A DNA stretch of 64,000 bases from KBS-96 sp963722585 (GTDB taxonomy: Bacteria; Acidobacteriota; Terriglobia; Bryobacterales; Bryobacteraceae), in the NCBI GenBank assembly GCA_963722585.1, contig CAVRNU010000019.1, positions 1-64,000 of the forward strand, given 5' to 3'. Below are positions 35,890 to 44,391 of this stretch, in pieces; position 1 is the stretch's first letter; each line of letters begins with the position of its first letter. A program made the position numbers and the translations under genes. The notes under the pieces are model-generated. The model saw only the letters and a program-made list of their open reading frames with translations. It did not search any database and was not told where the DNA came from.

Positions 35890-37080
35890 TCAGCGGCTCA
35901 CGGTCGCAACCAGAAGCCCGGTCACCAGCAAATTGATCAACGCGGCGGGAAACAGGAAGGTCCACGTGAAGCGCATCAACTGGTCGTAGCGGAAACGTGG
36001 AAGCGTTCCGCGCACCCAGATGAAGACGAACAGAAGCAGTCCTACTTTGCCCGCAAACCAGAAAACAGGAATGAGTATCGTGTTCAGCACCGGAACAAAG
36101 AAGAGCGCCGCGAGAACGAGGGCGGCGACGCCAACAATTGGAAGCGTAATGTTGTCGTTCTTACGCGCGGGCTGCAAGCCGTGAATGAAGCACAACGCGG
36201 CAGCGGCGAGAAAAACGACAACCGGAACGTAGTTCGAATACGGGGCGGGAAACAGGGGCTGCCAGCCGCCCAGGAACAACAAAGTGGCGATGCAGCAAGC
36301 GGTCGTCATATTCGCGTACTCGGCCATGAAAAAGGAAGCGAATTTCATGCTGCTGTACTCTGTGTGATAACCCGCAACCAGTTCGTTTTCGGCTTCGGCC
36401 AGATCGAACGGAATTCGATTGGTTTCCGCGAACGCCGCAATCAAATAAATGATGAATCCAAAGATCTGCGGCCACGGCCCTTGGAAGACGCTCCACCTGG
36501 CAAGGAATCCGAAAGAGTAGCCGCCCTGACTCACGACCATCTCCCGGAAGCTAAGCGAATTCAGCAGCAGCAGCGGAGCGACGATCGCCAGTGACATCGG
36601 CAGCTCATAACTGACCATCTGGGCCGCGCTGCGCAGGCCGCCCAGCAACGAATATTTGTTGTTCGACGCCCATCCGCCTAGCGCGACTCCATAAACGCCC
36701 ACCGAAGTAATCGCCAGAACAAACAGAATGCCGATATTCAAGTCCGTAATCTGCATCTCCGTGCGATACCCGAAAACATCGATTTCCGGACCGAACGGAA
36801 TCACAGCGATCGAAAGCAAACAAAGTGTAATGGCAATGGCCGGCGCCAGCAGGTAAAAGAACCCGTTCGCGTGCGACGGCATCAAATCTTCTTTCGTCAG
36901 AAGCTTGACGACATCGGCCATCGGCTGCAGCAATCCATGTGGGCCGACTCGCCTTGGTCCAACCCGGCGTTGAATGTGTGAGAGTACTTTTCGTTCAATC
37001 CACTGCAGGTATGCGAGCGTCGTCATGAAGAAAGCCATGACGAGGGCGATCTTGATGAGACTTATGACGATGAAGGTCAT
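35890..37080 (-). CDS. nuoH: NADH-quinone oxidoreductase subunit H
   Basis: 396 residues, eight or nine membrane segments, forming the quinone chamber next to the peripheral arm. Conserved stretches: ERKVLSHIQRRVGPRRVGPHGLLQPMADVVKLL, here cited in two parts as ERKVLSHIQRRVGP and GLLQPMADVVKLLTKED, then GGWASNNKYSLLGGLRSAAQ and AETNRIPFDLAEAENELV. The ATG overlaps the nuoG stop by 4 bases. Confidence 0.95.
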   Translation of the reverse strand: MTFIVISLIKIALVMAFFMTTLAYLQWIERKVLSHIQRRVGPRRVGPHGLLQPMADVVKLLTKEDLMPSHANGFFYLLAPAIAITLCLLSIAVIPFGPEIDVFGYRTEMQITDLNIGILFVLAITSVGVYGVALGGWASNNKYSLLGGLRSAAQMVSYELPMSLAIVAPLLLLNSLSFREMVVSQGGYSFGFLARWSVFQGPWPQIFGFIIYLIAAFAETNRIPFDLAEAENELVAGYHTEYSSMKFASFFMAEYANMTTACCIATLLFLGGWQPLFPAPYSNYVPVVVFLAAAALCFIHGLQPARKNDNITLPIVGVAALVLAALFFVPVLNTILIPVFWFAGKVGLLLFVFIWVRGTLPRFRYDQLMRFTWTFLFPAALINLLVTGLLVATVSR

Positions 37081-39212
37081 CTATCCCTTGCGGCCATTTC
37101 ATGTGCCGGCTGCTGTACCGGCTCGCCAAAAAGCGTGCCTGGCGCTTCCAGCACCGCGTTAAGGGTTTTCGAGAACTGCCCGAGCGTGCCGGAGTGAAAT
37201 AGGTTGTTCCTCGCCGACCACACCAGATCGGGTCTGGCGGTAAAGGGGATCGCTCCGTTCAATGGAGTAGTAGCCGCCGCGCCGCCTGTCTCGATAATGG
37301 CTAGCGGAACATTGTAGCCAGGAACCTGCGTTCGGATCTCGCTGAACACGCTTTCCGCCTTCCAGATGCCGACGTTAGCCTTCAATTCCCGCGAGAGCAG
37401 TCCGATAATTTCGAGATCCGGTTTCGGACCCATCGTGCTCGCCGCGGGCCGAACGCGCTGCACCTCACCGCATACATTCGTCACTGTGCCTTTTTTTTCG
37501 TATGCCGATGCGGCGGGCAGAAAGACATCGGCGCGACGCGCGGTTTCTGTCAGGAAGAGATCCTGCACTACGACAAACGCGTTCCGCGCCGCAAAATTGT
37601 GGCGCGCTAACGGATTCGCGCCAACTACCCAGAGCACGTCCAAGTCCGGCGCGCTCAGAATCTCGTCGAAAGCGAGTCCAGGTTCGATGCCGGAATCGCG
37701 AACGCTGCGGTAACCCGGCAGCAGATCGGGCAACAGCCCCATGTCCGACGCCCCGCGGGAATTCGAATAATCGACGAGTGCGACGTACTTGACCGGAATG
37801 CCGAGGGAATCGCCGAATGCGACCAGGCGCGACGCGGCTTCGCCCTTGATCGTATCGCCAAATATGACGACCAGCTCAGGCAGTCGCTTCAACTCGTCCC
37901 GCAACGTATCAAGCGCTCGAAATTCCTCGCCTTCCGCGGCCCGGATCACTTTCTTCGCATATTGATCTTCGCGAATGGGGCCGGGAACCACGGCATATAC
38001 CGACGCTTTGTGGTGCCGCCAATTGGCGCGCAACTGGAACGCGAGCAGCGGATGTTGTTGCGCCAGATCGGCTCCAATGATGAGCGCCGCTTTCGCCGTG
38101 TAAAGGTCGGCAACCGTCGCGAGAACGCCCGTGCGGCCTCGAAGCGCATCCATCAACGCGACAATATCGCCGGTCCGGTGATGGTCGATATTCGACGTTC
38201 CAAGAACTTGCCGGGCAAATTTCTGCAAGTAGAAATTCTCTTCATTCGTCGTGTGATTCGATCCGATCACGCCAAACTTACCGTTGCGAGCCTTCACCTC
38301 GGCGAACCGGGCGCCGGCAGTTGCTAGCGCCTCTGCCCACGAAACTTCTTCCAATTTCCCGTTACGCCGGACCAGAGGGTTGGTGATTCGTTCGGGATGG
38401 TGCGTGAAGTCGAACGCGTAGCGCCCTTTCACACACAGGAATTCATCGTTGATGCCCGAACGGTCGCGATTGTTCCCGCGGATAATCGCGCCATTGCGAA
38501 CCCCAAGCGTGGTCTTGCAGCCATTCGAGCAATGCGCGCAGATGGTCCCCACATGCTCCATCTCCCAGGGGCGCGTCTTGTACCGGTAAGCGCCGCTCGT
38601 CAACGCGCCCACCGGGCAGATGTCTATACAAGCGCCGCATTCATCGCACGCAAGATGGTTTTCCTCGTTCGGAATAATCTCCGAGTGAACGCCCCGGTTT
38701 CCGATGCTGAGCGCGTTGACTCCAAGCCCTTCGCCGCAGATGCGGACGCAGCGATAACACAAAATGCAGCGGGCCGGATCGTAGAAAACAACCGGCGACC
38801 ACTGTTTTTCGTCCTCATGATACTTAATCTCGACGAAACGGCTTTCGCCTGCTCCGTAGCGGAACGTCATGTCCTGCAGCTCGCACTCGCCGCCTTTGTC
38901 GCAAACCGGGCAATCGAGCGGATGATTGGTCAGCAGAAACTCGAGCATGCCCTTTCGCGCCTGCTTCACTTGCGCCGACTCAGTATGTACCACCATGCCC
39001 GCTGCCACCGGCATCGTACAAGCAGGCTGCAGTTTGGGCATCTTTTCGATTTCCACCAGGCACATGCGGCAGGCCGCGCACAGCGAAAGCCCGTCGTAGT
39101 AGCAGAAGGAAGGAATCTCAATTCCCGCCTGCTTGGCGGCATTGATTAGTAATGTACCGGGAGCGGCCTCAAGTTGCCTCCCATCGATAGTAAATGTAAC
39201 TGGATCTGCCAT
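37077..39212 (-). CDS. nuoG: NADH-quinone oxidoreductase subunit G
   Basis: 711 residues. The N-terminal ferredoxin-like part has the 2Fe-2S ligands (FCYYDGLSLCAACRMC), the His/Cys N5 cluster (HPLDCPVCDKGGECELQ) and the 2x4Fe-type cluster loops (CILCYRCVRICGE, CDECGACIDICPVGAL). The molybdopterin-oxidoreductase-like domain keeps C-x2-C-x3-C-x27-C from CAHCSNGC, the spacing of the off-path N7 cluster known in Escherichia coli and Thermus. No molybdenum ligand function is expected. It lies 17 bases after nuoF. Confidence 0.95.
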   Translation of the reverse strand: MADPVTFTIDGRQLEAAPGTLLINAAKQAGIEIPSFCYYDGLSLCAACRMCLVEIEKMPKLQPACTMPVAAGMVVHTESAQVKQARKGMLEFLLTNHPLDCPVCDKGGECELQDMTFRYGAGESRFVEIKYHEDEKQWSPVVFYDPARCILCYRCVRICGEGLGVNALSIGNRGVHSEIIPNEENHLACDECGACIDICPVGALTSGAYRYKTRPWEMEHVGTICAHCSNGCKTTLGVRNGAIIRGNNRDRSGINDEFLCVKGRYAFDFTHHPERITNPLVRRNGKLEEVSWAEALATAGARFAEVKARNGKFGVIGSNHTTNEENFYLQKFARQVLGTSNIDHHRTGDIVALMDALRGRTGVLATVADLYTAKAALIIGADLAQQHPLLAFQLRANWRHHKASVYAVVPGPIREDQYAKKVIRAAEGEEFRALDTLRDELKRLPELVVIFGDTIKGEAASRLVAFGDSLGIPVKYVALVDYSNSRGASDMGLLPDLLPGYRSVRDSGIEPGLAFDEILSAPDLDVLWVVGANPLARHNFAARNAFVVVQDLFLTETARRADVFLPAASAYEKKGTVTNVCGEVQRVRPAASTMGPKPDLEIIGLLSRELKANVGIWKAESVFSEIRTQVPGYNVPLAIIETGGAAATTPLNGAIPFTARPDLVWSARNNLFHSGTLGQFSKTLNAVLEAPGTLFGEPVQQPAHEMAARDR

Positions 39213-39229
39213 TTTTCGTTTCGTGCCGC

Positions 39230-40540
39230 TTACACCAGAGCGAGCTCTGGAACCGAAGACGGCGCCGGCGTTGTCTTCAAATACGCCTCGAACTCGTCGC
39301 GAAACTTATCGATAAACGCCATGGTCGGCATCGCCGCCGCGTCCCCAAGAGCGCAAAACGTGCGGCCAAACATCCCCTTCGCCAGGTCGGCGATCAAATC
39401 GATATCTTCCTCGCGGCCGGAGCCCTCATAAAACCTGGTGAGCACGTTTCTCAGCCACGTTGTTCCTTCACGGCACGGAATGCACCATCCACAGCTCTCA
39501 TGCTGATAGAAATTGATGGTTCGCATTGCAAGTTGAACGACGTTTGTGTCTTCGTCGAAAACTACCACTCCGCCCGACCCCGCCATCGTTTTCAGCTTCG
39601 CCATCGAATCGAAATCCATCGGCGTATCGCATTCATTCGCCTTCAAGACCGGACAAGAAGATCCGCCGGGAATCACGCCCTTCAGTTTTTTGCCGTTCCG
39701 CATTCCGCCACAAACTTCATCGATCAGGCGCAGCAGGTTGAAACCCAGCGGCAGTTCATACACGCCCGGCTTATTGACATGCCCCGAAACGCAGAACAGC
39801 CTCGTGCCGCCGTTCCTTGGCGTACCTAGCTCCGCATAATCGCCGCCTCCCATCCGCAATATCGCCGGCACGGTCGCGAATGTCTCGCAATTATTCAAAA
39901 CCGTCGGCGATTGCCATGCCCCAACCACTGCCGGAAATGGCGGCTTCAGCCGCGGAACGCCCCGCTTACCTTCTAGCGATTCGAGCAGCGCCGATTCTTC
40001 GCCGCACTCATAAGCGCCGGCGCCGGTATGCGTGTAAACATCGAAGTTCCAGCCGCTGCCGAAAATGTTCTCGCCCAGGTAGCCGCGCTTGTACGCTTCG
40101 GCGATCGCCTTATCGACGATGTCAATCAGGTACCGATACTCGCCCCGAATGAAGATGTAGCCCTTGTTCGACCCAACCGTCCAGCCGGCGATCATCATGC
40201 CTTCGATCAATTGATGCGGATCGTACTCCATCAACAGCCGGTCTTTGCACGTGCCCGGTTCGCTCTCGTCAGAATTGCAAATGATATAAGCCGGCTTTCC
40301 CGTGCCACGCGGGACGAAGCTCCACTTCAACCCGGTCGGGAAGCCCGCTCCGCCGCGTCCTCGCAGATTCGACGCTTTTAATTCGTCGATAATCTGCTCC
40401 GGAGTCATTTGCATGGCTTTCTTTATGGCAACGTAGCCGTCGGTCGCGAGATAAGTGTCGATGCTAGCCGAGTTGGGAAGCAAAAACCTCTGCGAAATAA
40501 CCCTGACTTCAAGCGGACTCGGTTCGTTGTAGAGTGGCAT
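39230..40540 (-). CDS. nuoF: NADH-quinone oxidoreductase subunit F
   Basis: 436 residues; the NADH- and FMN-binding subunit. Glycine-rich FMN/NADH motif LRGRGGAGFPTGLKWSF, second motif AGAYECGEESALLESLEG, and the N3 4Fe-4S ligands ESCGWCIPCREGT plus a later cysteine in FGRTFCALGD. It begins 18 bases after nuoE. Confidence 0.96.
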   Translation of the reverse strand: MPLYNEPSPLEVRVISQRFLLPNSASIDTYLATDGYVAIKKAMQMTPEQIIDELKASNLRGRGGAGFPTGLKWSFVPRGTGKPAYIICNSDESEPGTCKDRLLMEYDPHQLIEGMMIAGWTVGSNKGYIFIRGEYRYLIDIVDKAIAEAYKRGYLGENIFGSGWNFDVYTHTGAGAYECGEESALLESLEGKRGVPRLKPPFPAVVGAWQSPTVLNNCETFATVPAILRMGGGDYAELGTPRNGGTRLFCVSGHVNKPGVYELPLGFNLLRLIDEVCGGMRNGKKLKGVIPGGSSCPVLKANECDTPMDFDSMAKLKTMAGSGGVVVFDEDTNVVQLAMRTINFYQHESCGWCIPCREGTTWLRNVLTRFYEGSGREEDIDLIADLAKGMFGRTFCALGDAAAMPTMAFIDKFRDEFEAYLKTTPAPSSVPELALV

Positions 40541-40558
40541 GATTCTTTACGAAATGTG

Positions 40559-41047
40559 CTATACGGCGCGAGCGCGCCGAATATCGTCGATCAATTCGTC
40601 GAGCCGTTCCCTCGTTACGTTGTGATGGAAATCGTAGTTGATTTGAACCGCGGGTGCCCATGAGCACGCCCCCATGCATTCCACTTCTTCGAGAGAGATC
40701 AACCCATCGGGCGTCACCCCTTTGTTGCCGATTTTCAGTTTTGAAGATGCGTAATCGTACAGCTCCTGGCCGCCAACAAGCATGCAGCAGATATTGGTAC
40801 AAACCTGAACATGATACTTCCCGAGCGGTTTGCGGTGCAGCATCGAATAGTAGCCGATTACCTCGTCCACATGCACCGGCTCAACGCCCACGCGCCGGGC
40901 GACCTCTTCAATCAGTTCCTGCGAAATATGGCCCACTTCATCCTGTGCGTAGAGCAGCATGGGAACGACTGCCGATCGTGTCCGGCCTTTTGGGTAAATG
41001 GTCAACAGCTGTGCGAATTTTTCTTCGAGCGCAGGCGAAAACGTCAT
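40559..41047 (-). CDS. nuoE: NADH-quinone oxidoreductase subunit E
   Basis: 162 residues with a thioredoxin-like fold holding the N1a 2Fe-2S cluster. Ligands appear as CTNICC and VECMGACSWAP. It begins 3 bases after the nuoD stop. Length is normal. Confidence 0.95.
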   Translation of the reverse strand: MTFSPALEEKFAQLLTIYPKGRTRSAVVPMLLYAQDEVGHISQELIEEVARRVGVEPVHVDEVIGYYSMLHRKPLGKYHVQVCTNICCMLVGGQELYDYASSKLKIGNKGVTPDGLISLEEVECMGACSWAPAVQINYDFHHNVTRERLDELIDDIRRARAV

Positions 41048-41050
41048 GTT

Positions 41051-42316
41051 TTAACGATCTACATCTCCTAGAACCAGGTCGATACTCCCCATCGATGCAA
41101 TAGAATCGGCTAATAGCCGGTTCTCTATCATCGCGGGAATGGATTGCAGGTTAGCGAAGCTCGGCGTGCGCATGAATACCCGGTGCGGGTGCGTCGAGCC
41201 GCTGCTCACCACATAATAGCCGAGTTCGCCTCGTGGCGATTCAACCACCTGATACACCTCGCCTTCCGGAACCCGGATGCCTTCCGTGATGATCTTGAAA
41301 TGATAAATCAACGACTCCATTTGCGTCTTCATCTGCTCGCGATCAGGTAGCACCACGCCCGGGGCTTTCGCGACCCAGAGACCATCCGGCATACCCCCGA
41401 GCGCCTGCTTGACAATGCGTGTGCTTTCCCGCATCTCGTCCATTCGCACTCGAAATCTAGCGTAGACATCGTTTTCCGTCCGGGTTGGAATATTGAAATC
41501 GAATTTGTCGTAGCTCGAGTAGGGTTCGTCCTTGCGGGCGTCTGTCTTCAGGCCGGCCGCCCGTAAGCACGGTCCGGTCACTCCCAGATCGATTAGCTCC
41601 TCGAGCGGAACGATGCCGACGCCGCTTGTCCTCTGGATCCAAATGGGATTGTTGTTCAGAAGCTCTTCGTATTCGTCAACCTTGCTGCCGAAATCGTTAA
41701 TGAACGCAGAAACCACTTTGTGCCAGCCGCGCGGCGGCTCCAAAGCCAAGCCGCCTATCCGGATGTAGCTGGTCATCATGCGCTGTCCGGAGAACATTTC
41801 GAAAATCTTGAGAATCGTCTCACGTTCCCGGAAGCAGTAAAAGAAAACGGTCATCGCGCCCATGTCGAGCGCGTGAGTTCCAAGCCACACAAGGTGACTC
41901 GAAATCCGTTGAAGCTCCGACAGCAGAACGCGCATCCACTGCGCCCTCGGCGGAATTTCAAGGTCAAGCAGTTTTTCCACCGCCAGCGCGTAGCAAAGAT
42001 TATTGATCAGGTTAGAAAGGTAATCGACGCGATCCGTCAGCGTGGTTACCTGGTGCCAGGTCTTTGCCTCGCACTCCTTCTCGATCCCCGTATGAAGGTA
42101 TCCGATTTCAGGCCGTGCCCTTAAAATGGTTTCGCCTTCAAGCTCGAGCATCACCCTCAGCACGCCGTGAGTGGACGGATGCTGCGGCCCCATGTTGAGG
42201 GTCATTCGCCGGCCGGAGGTTCGGACCTGCTCCTCCTTCAATGTGTACGGGTCGGGAGTCTCAAGCTCGTGCTCGGCATCCAGAGAGGCGACGTGCAGTT
42301 CGCCTTCGGCTTTCAT
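41051..42316 (-). CDS. nuoD: NADH-quinone oxidoreductase subunit D
   Basis: 421 residues; the 49-kDa type subunit that forms the quinone-reduction site with NuoB. NMGPQHPSTHGVLRVMLELEG, RPEIGYLHTGIEK and the C-terminal SIDLVLGDVDR are family landmarks; the quinone-site His is in GPQHPSTHG. NuoC and NuoD are separate here, not fused. The partner gene nuoB is not in this operon. Confidence 0.95.
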   Translation of the reverse strand: MKAEGELHVASLDAEHELETPDPYTLKEEQVRTSGRRMTLNMGPQHPSTHGVLRVMLELEGETILRARPEIGYLHTGIEKECEAKTWHQVTTLTDRVDYLSNLINNLCYALAVEKLLDLEIPPRAQWMRVLLSELQRISSHLVWLGTHALDMGAMTVFFYCFRERETILKIFEMFSGQRMMTSYIRIGGLALEPPRGWHKVVSAFINDFGSKVDEYEELLNNNPIWIQRTSGVGIVPLEELIDLGVTGPCLRAAGLKTDARKDEPYSSYDKFDFNIPTRTENDVYARFRVRMDEMRESTRIVKQALGGMPDGLWVAKAPGVVLPDREQMKTQMESLIYHFKIITEGIRVPEGEVYQVVESPRGELGYYVVSSGSTHPHRVFMRTPSFANLQSIPAMIENRLLADSIASMGSIDLVLGDVDR

Positions 42317-42357
42317 CTGTCTCCTCTCCTACGCGTCGCGCGTTCTCCGCTCATTCT

Positions 42358-42846
42358 TCAACCTTCCTCGGAGTACGAGTATTTGTATCCATGCTTCGGA
42401 TAGTCTTTGCGGAGCGGATGGCCCTCCCAATCCGCCGGCATCATGATGCGTTCCAGGTTCGGATGATTTATAAAAGCAATGCCGAATAGATCGAACACCT
42501 CGCGCTCATACCAGTTCGCGGCTGTCCATATGTGCGTAACCGAGTCCAGTTCCTCGCCTTCTCTCACGCGCAGCTTGATCCGGAGCCGGCGACGGTTGCG
42601 GATCGAGTGCAGAAGATAGATCACCTCGAACCTGGGTTCGACAGGCCACCAATCGACCGCCGTCACGCCGCTGAGCTGGTCAAATCCAAAATCATTCTTG
42701 AGCGCTTTCGAAAAATCGATCAGTGCCGATGGATCAAGCGTTAGCCTGGTCTCGCCTAATCGCTGGCTTGCTTCCACCACCGCGTCAGGAAACTGAGCGT
42801 CCAGCGTTCTCAGCGTGGCATCGTCTTCGAACGCTTCAGGCAGCAC
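42358..42846 (-). CDS. nuoC: NADH-quinone oxidoreductase subunit C
   Basis: 162 residues from the GTG at 42844-42846. The 30-kDa subunit motif reads ANWYEREVFDLFGIAFINHPNL, then ERIMMPADWEGHPLRKDYP. The GTG start overlaps the nuoA stop by 11 bases and follows GGGAGAG. The frame is open about 40 codons further up, but that part is nuoA sequence in another frame and lacks family similarity. Confidence 0.93.
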   Translation of the reverse strand: MLPEAFEDDATLRTLDAQFPDAVVEASQRLGETRLTLDPSALIDFSKALKNDFGFDQLSGVTAVDWWPVEPRFEVIYLLHSIRNRRRLRIKLRVREGEELDSVTHIWTAANWYEREVFDLFGIAFINHPNLERIMMPADWEGHPLRKDYPKHGYKYSYSEEG

Positions 42847-43255
42847 GCTGCGTCTCTCCCGTGCTGTCGGCGTCCTCCCGGTCTTCCGTCGCCCAGTCGA
42901 GAACACCCTTCTTCCAGATGTAGAAGAATCCGCAGAGGACCAGAACGATGAATAGGAGCATTTCGATGAACCCAAACAGCTTCAGTTCCCGATACACCAC
43001 CGCCCAGGGGTAAAGGAAAATGGCTTCAATATCGAAAAGAATAAAGAGCATCGCTACCAGGTAATATTTGACGCTGAACCGCTCTCTGGCAGAGCCAACC
43101 GGCGTCATGCCCGATTCGTACGGCGAATCCTTCACTCGATCGCGAACCTTGCGGCCTACAACTGCGGAAGCGCCGATCATTCCGCCCGCGACCACAAGCG
43201 CGATTACGATCTGAACAAGAACAGGGAAGTACGTCTCGGCATAAGTGGTTGGCAT
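42836..43255 (-). CDS. nuoA: NADH-quinone oxidoreductase subunit A
   Basis: 139 residues from ATG 43255, three membrane helices. The conserved first loop KVRDRVKDSPYESGM and the second-helix FSVKYYLVAMLFILFDIEAIFLYPWA are the family signature. First gene of the complex I operon; the stop overlaps the nuoC GTG directly, where nuoB normally sits. A TTG six codons upstream is a less likely start. The promoter must be in the 73-base gap shared with the divergent thiS. Confidence 0.95.
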   Translation of the reverse strand: MPTTYAETYFPVLVQIVIALVVAGGMIGASAVVGRKVRDRVKDSPYESGMTPVGSARERFSVKYYLVAMLFILFDIEAIFLYPWAVVYRELKLFGFIEMLLFIVLVLCGFFYIWKKGVLDWATEDREDADSTGETQRAA

Positions 43256-43328
43256 TCGTGGATTTCCCCGCAACGCTCGCAGCCGGAAACATTCACTATA
43301 ATACCGTTGACGGATTAGAGGAACCGAC

Positions 43329-43544
43329 TTGACAAGTCAACATATCGAAATCATGGTGAATGGAGAAGCGAAAAACGTGAGCAAGGATCTATCCGTCGAC
43401 CAACTTCTGCGTGAACTCGGCGTCGAAACCAGCCGAGTCGCGGTGGAACTGAACGGCAAGATCGTTGCGAAACGTGATTGGGCTTCCACTCGCGTCGAAT
43501 CCGCATCCCGACTCGAAATCGTTCAGTTTGTCGGTGGCGGTTGA
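43329..43544 (+). CDS. thiS: Sulfur-carrier protein ThiS
   Basis: 71 residues of the ubiquitin-like ThiS/MoaD fold ending in GGG, whose C-terminal GlyGly is thiocarboxylated to donate sulfur to thiamine thiazole. LSVDQLLRELGVETSRVAVELNGKIV is characteristic of ThiS over MoaD. Start TTG 43329 follows AGAGGAA at a good distance. The perfect TATAAT at 43297-43302 may be its -10 box. No thiG, thiF or other thiamine gene is adjacent, so it is isolated. Confidence 0.85.
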   Translation: MTSQHIEIMVNGEAKNVSKDLSVDQLLRELGVETSRVAVELNGKIVAKRDWASTRVESASRLEIVQFVGGG

Positions 43545-43616
43545 AAGGCGCAAGCGTCCGCACTCAGGTAGAGAATTCCCCCCTCTATCGGTTCTTGTCG
43601 GACGCATAATTTCCTA

Positions 43617-43644
43617 TTGACAGCGCCTACGGCTGGGGTAGAAT
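43617..43644 (+). promoter_or_regulatory. Sigma-70-type promoter of the MerR-family gene
   Basis: A perfect -35 TTGACA (43617-43622), a 16-base spacer and -10 TAGAAT (43639-43644). It is followed at once by a stem-loop GGGGAG-CTACT-CTCCCC (43646-43662), which would form the very 5' end of the message. The start codon is 38 bases downstream of the -10 box. Confidence 0.75.
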
Positions 43645-43645
43645 T

Positions 43646-43662
43646 GGGGAGCTACTCTCCCC
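43646..43662 (+). other. 5'-end stem-loop in the MerR-family transcript
   Basis: A perfect 6-base stem GGGGAG / CTCCCC with loop CTACT, starting two bases after the -10 hexamer. It may stabilise the RNA 5' end, or be an operator palindrome overlapping the transcription start. Confidence 0.5.
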
Positions 43663-43681
43663 GAAACGAATCCTGGGTGTT

Positions 43682-44188
43682 ATGTTCAAAACACGAAAGG
43701 CACGCCCTGATTTAGAACAACCCGGACGCATGTACACCAGCACGGACGTCGCCAGCATCGCGCAGGTCAGTCTACGCCAGCTTCAATGGTGGGACGAGCG
43801 CAAGGTGGTATCGCCCCGGCACGAGGGCCATAAGCGGGTTTACTCCCCGGAAGAGGTCGTCGAAATCACAGTCATCGCCGAGCTGCGGCGCAAAGGCTTT
43901 TCGCTGCAGAAAATCAGGCGTGTTCTCAGGTTCCTGCAGCGGGAAATGGGTCGAAGGTTAGGCGAATTGCTCGACAGTAATTCCAAGCTGCATCTGCTGA
44001 CTGATGGTAAATCGATTTTTCTCGAAGACCAGCACGAGAGAATCATCGATCTGCTGAAGCATGCCCGCCAACCCATGTTCTTGGTCTGCGTAAGCGACCA
44101 AGTGCGCCGGCTGGACGAGCCCCCTAAGAAACTAGCCCAGACCGAAACCAGCGCCTCCGCTGCGCGCCGATCGAAAGCTGCGGTTTAG
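43682..44188 (+). CDS. MerR-family transcriptional regulator
   Basis: 168 residues. Residues 17-85 form the MerR winged helix-turn-helix (MYTSTDVASIAQVSLRQLQWW, then RVYSPEEVVEITVIAELRRKGFSLQKI). The C-terminal part lacks the metal-binding cysteines of MerR/CueR; the only cysteine is near residue 138, so it senses something else. The promoter spacer is 16 bases, not the 19-20 of classic MerR targets. No obvious effector gene is next to it. Confidence 0.85.
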   Translation: MFKTRKARPDLEQPGRMYTSTDVASIAQVSLRQLQWWDERKVVSPRHEGHKRVYSPEEVVEITVIAELRRKGFSLQKIRRVLRFLQREMGRRLGELLDSNSKLHLLTDGKSIFLEDQHERIIDLLKHARQPMFLVCVSDQVRRLDEPPKKLAQTETSASAARRSKAAV

Positions 44189-44221
44189 TTGCCATTCGTG
44201 CAGCGGGCCTCCGGGCCTGCC

Positions 44222-44243
44222 ATGCCGCCATTGTTGGCGGCAT
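44222..44243 (+). terminator. Hairpin after the MerR-family gene
   Basis: A perfect 9-base stem ATGCCGCCA / TGGCGGCAT around the loop TTGT, followed by TTG. It lies 34 bases past the stop codon and is the best terminator candidate here, though the T-tract is short. Confidence 0.5.
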
Positions 44244-44274
44244 TTGAGTGCGCCGGGAACGACCTAGCCGGACC

Positions 44275-44391
44275 TAGCCGAACTCCGTCACATCCGCTCC
44301 CTGTCGGTCGCGGTTCCGATATGCAGGTTGATTCATAATAACTTACAGAACCGCGCGCGTCAGCAAGCGGTTTAGTGACTGAGTTCGGCTA
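44275..44391. repeat. 117-base imperfect palindromic repeat, copy 1
   Basis: The outer arms TAGCCGAACTCCGTCAC and GTGACTGAGTTCGGCTA are inverted repeats with one mismatch. Inside, CCGCTCCCTGTCGG to CGCGGTTC is mirrored by GAACCGCG to CAGCAAGCGG, so almost the whole element folds back on itself. The right end coincides with the stop codon of the CHRD gene. A related element lies at 58735-58854, so this is a dispersed repeat. A 10-base tandem duplication, GACCTAGCCG twice, sits at its left edge (44261-44280). Confidence 0.75.

Noticed and set aside
38397..39149. 250-codon plus-strand frame inside nuoG
   Set aside because: Antisense shadow; nuoG carries all iron-sulfur ligands in the other strand.
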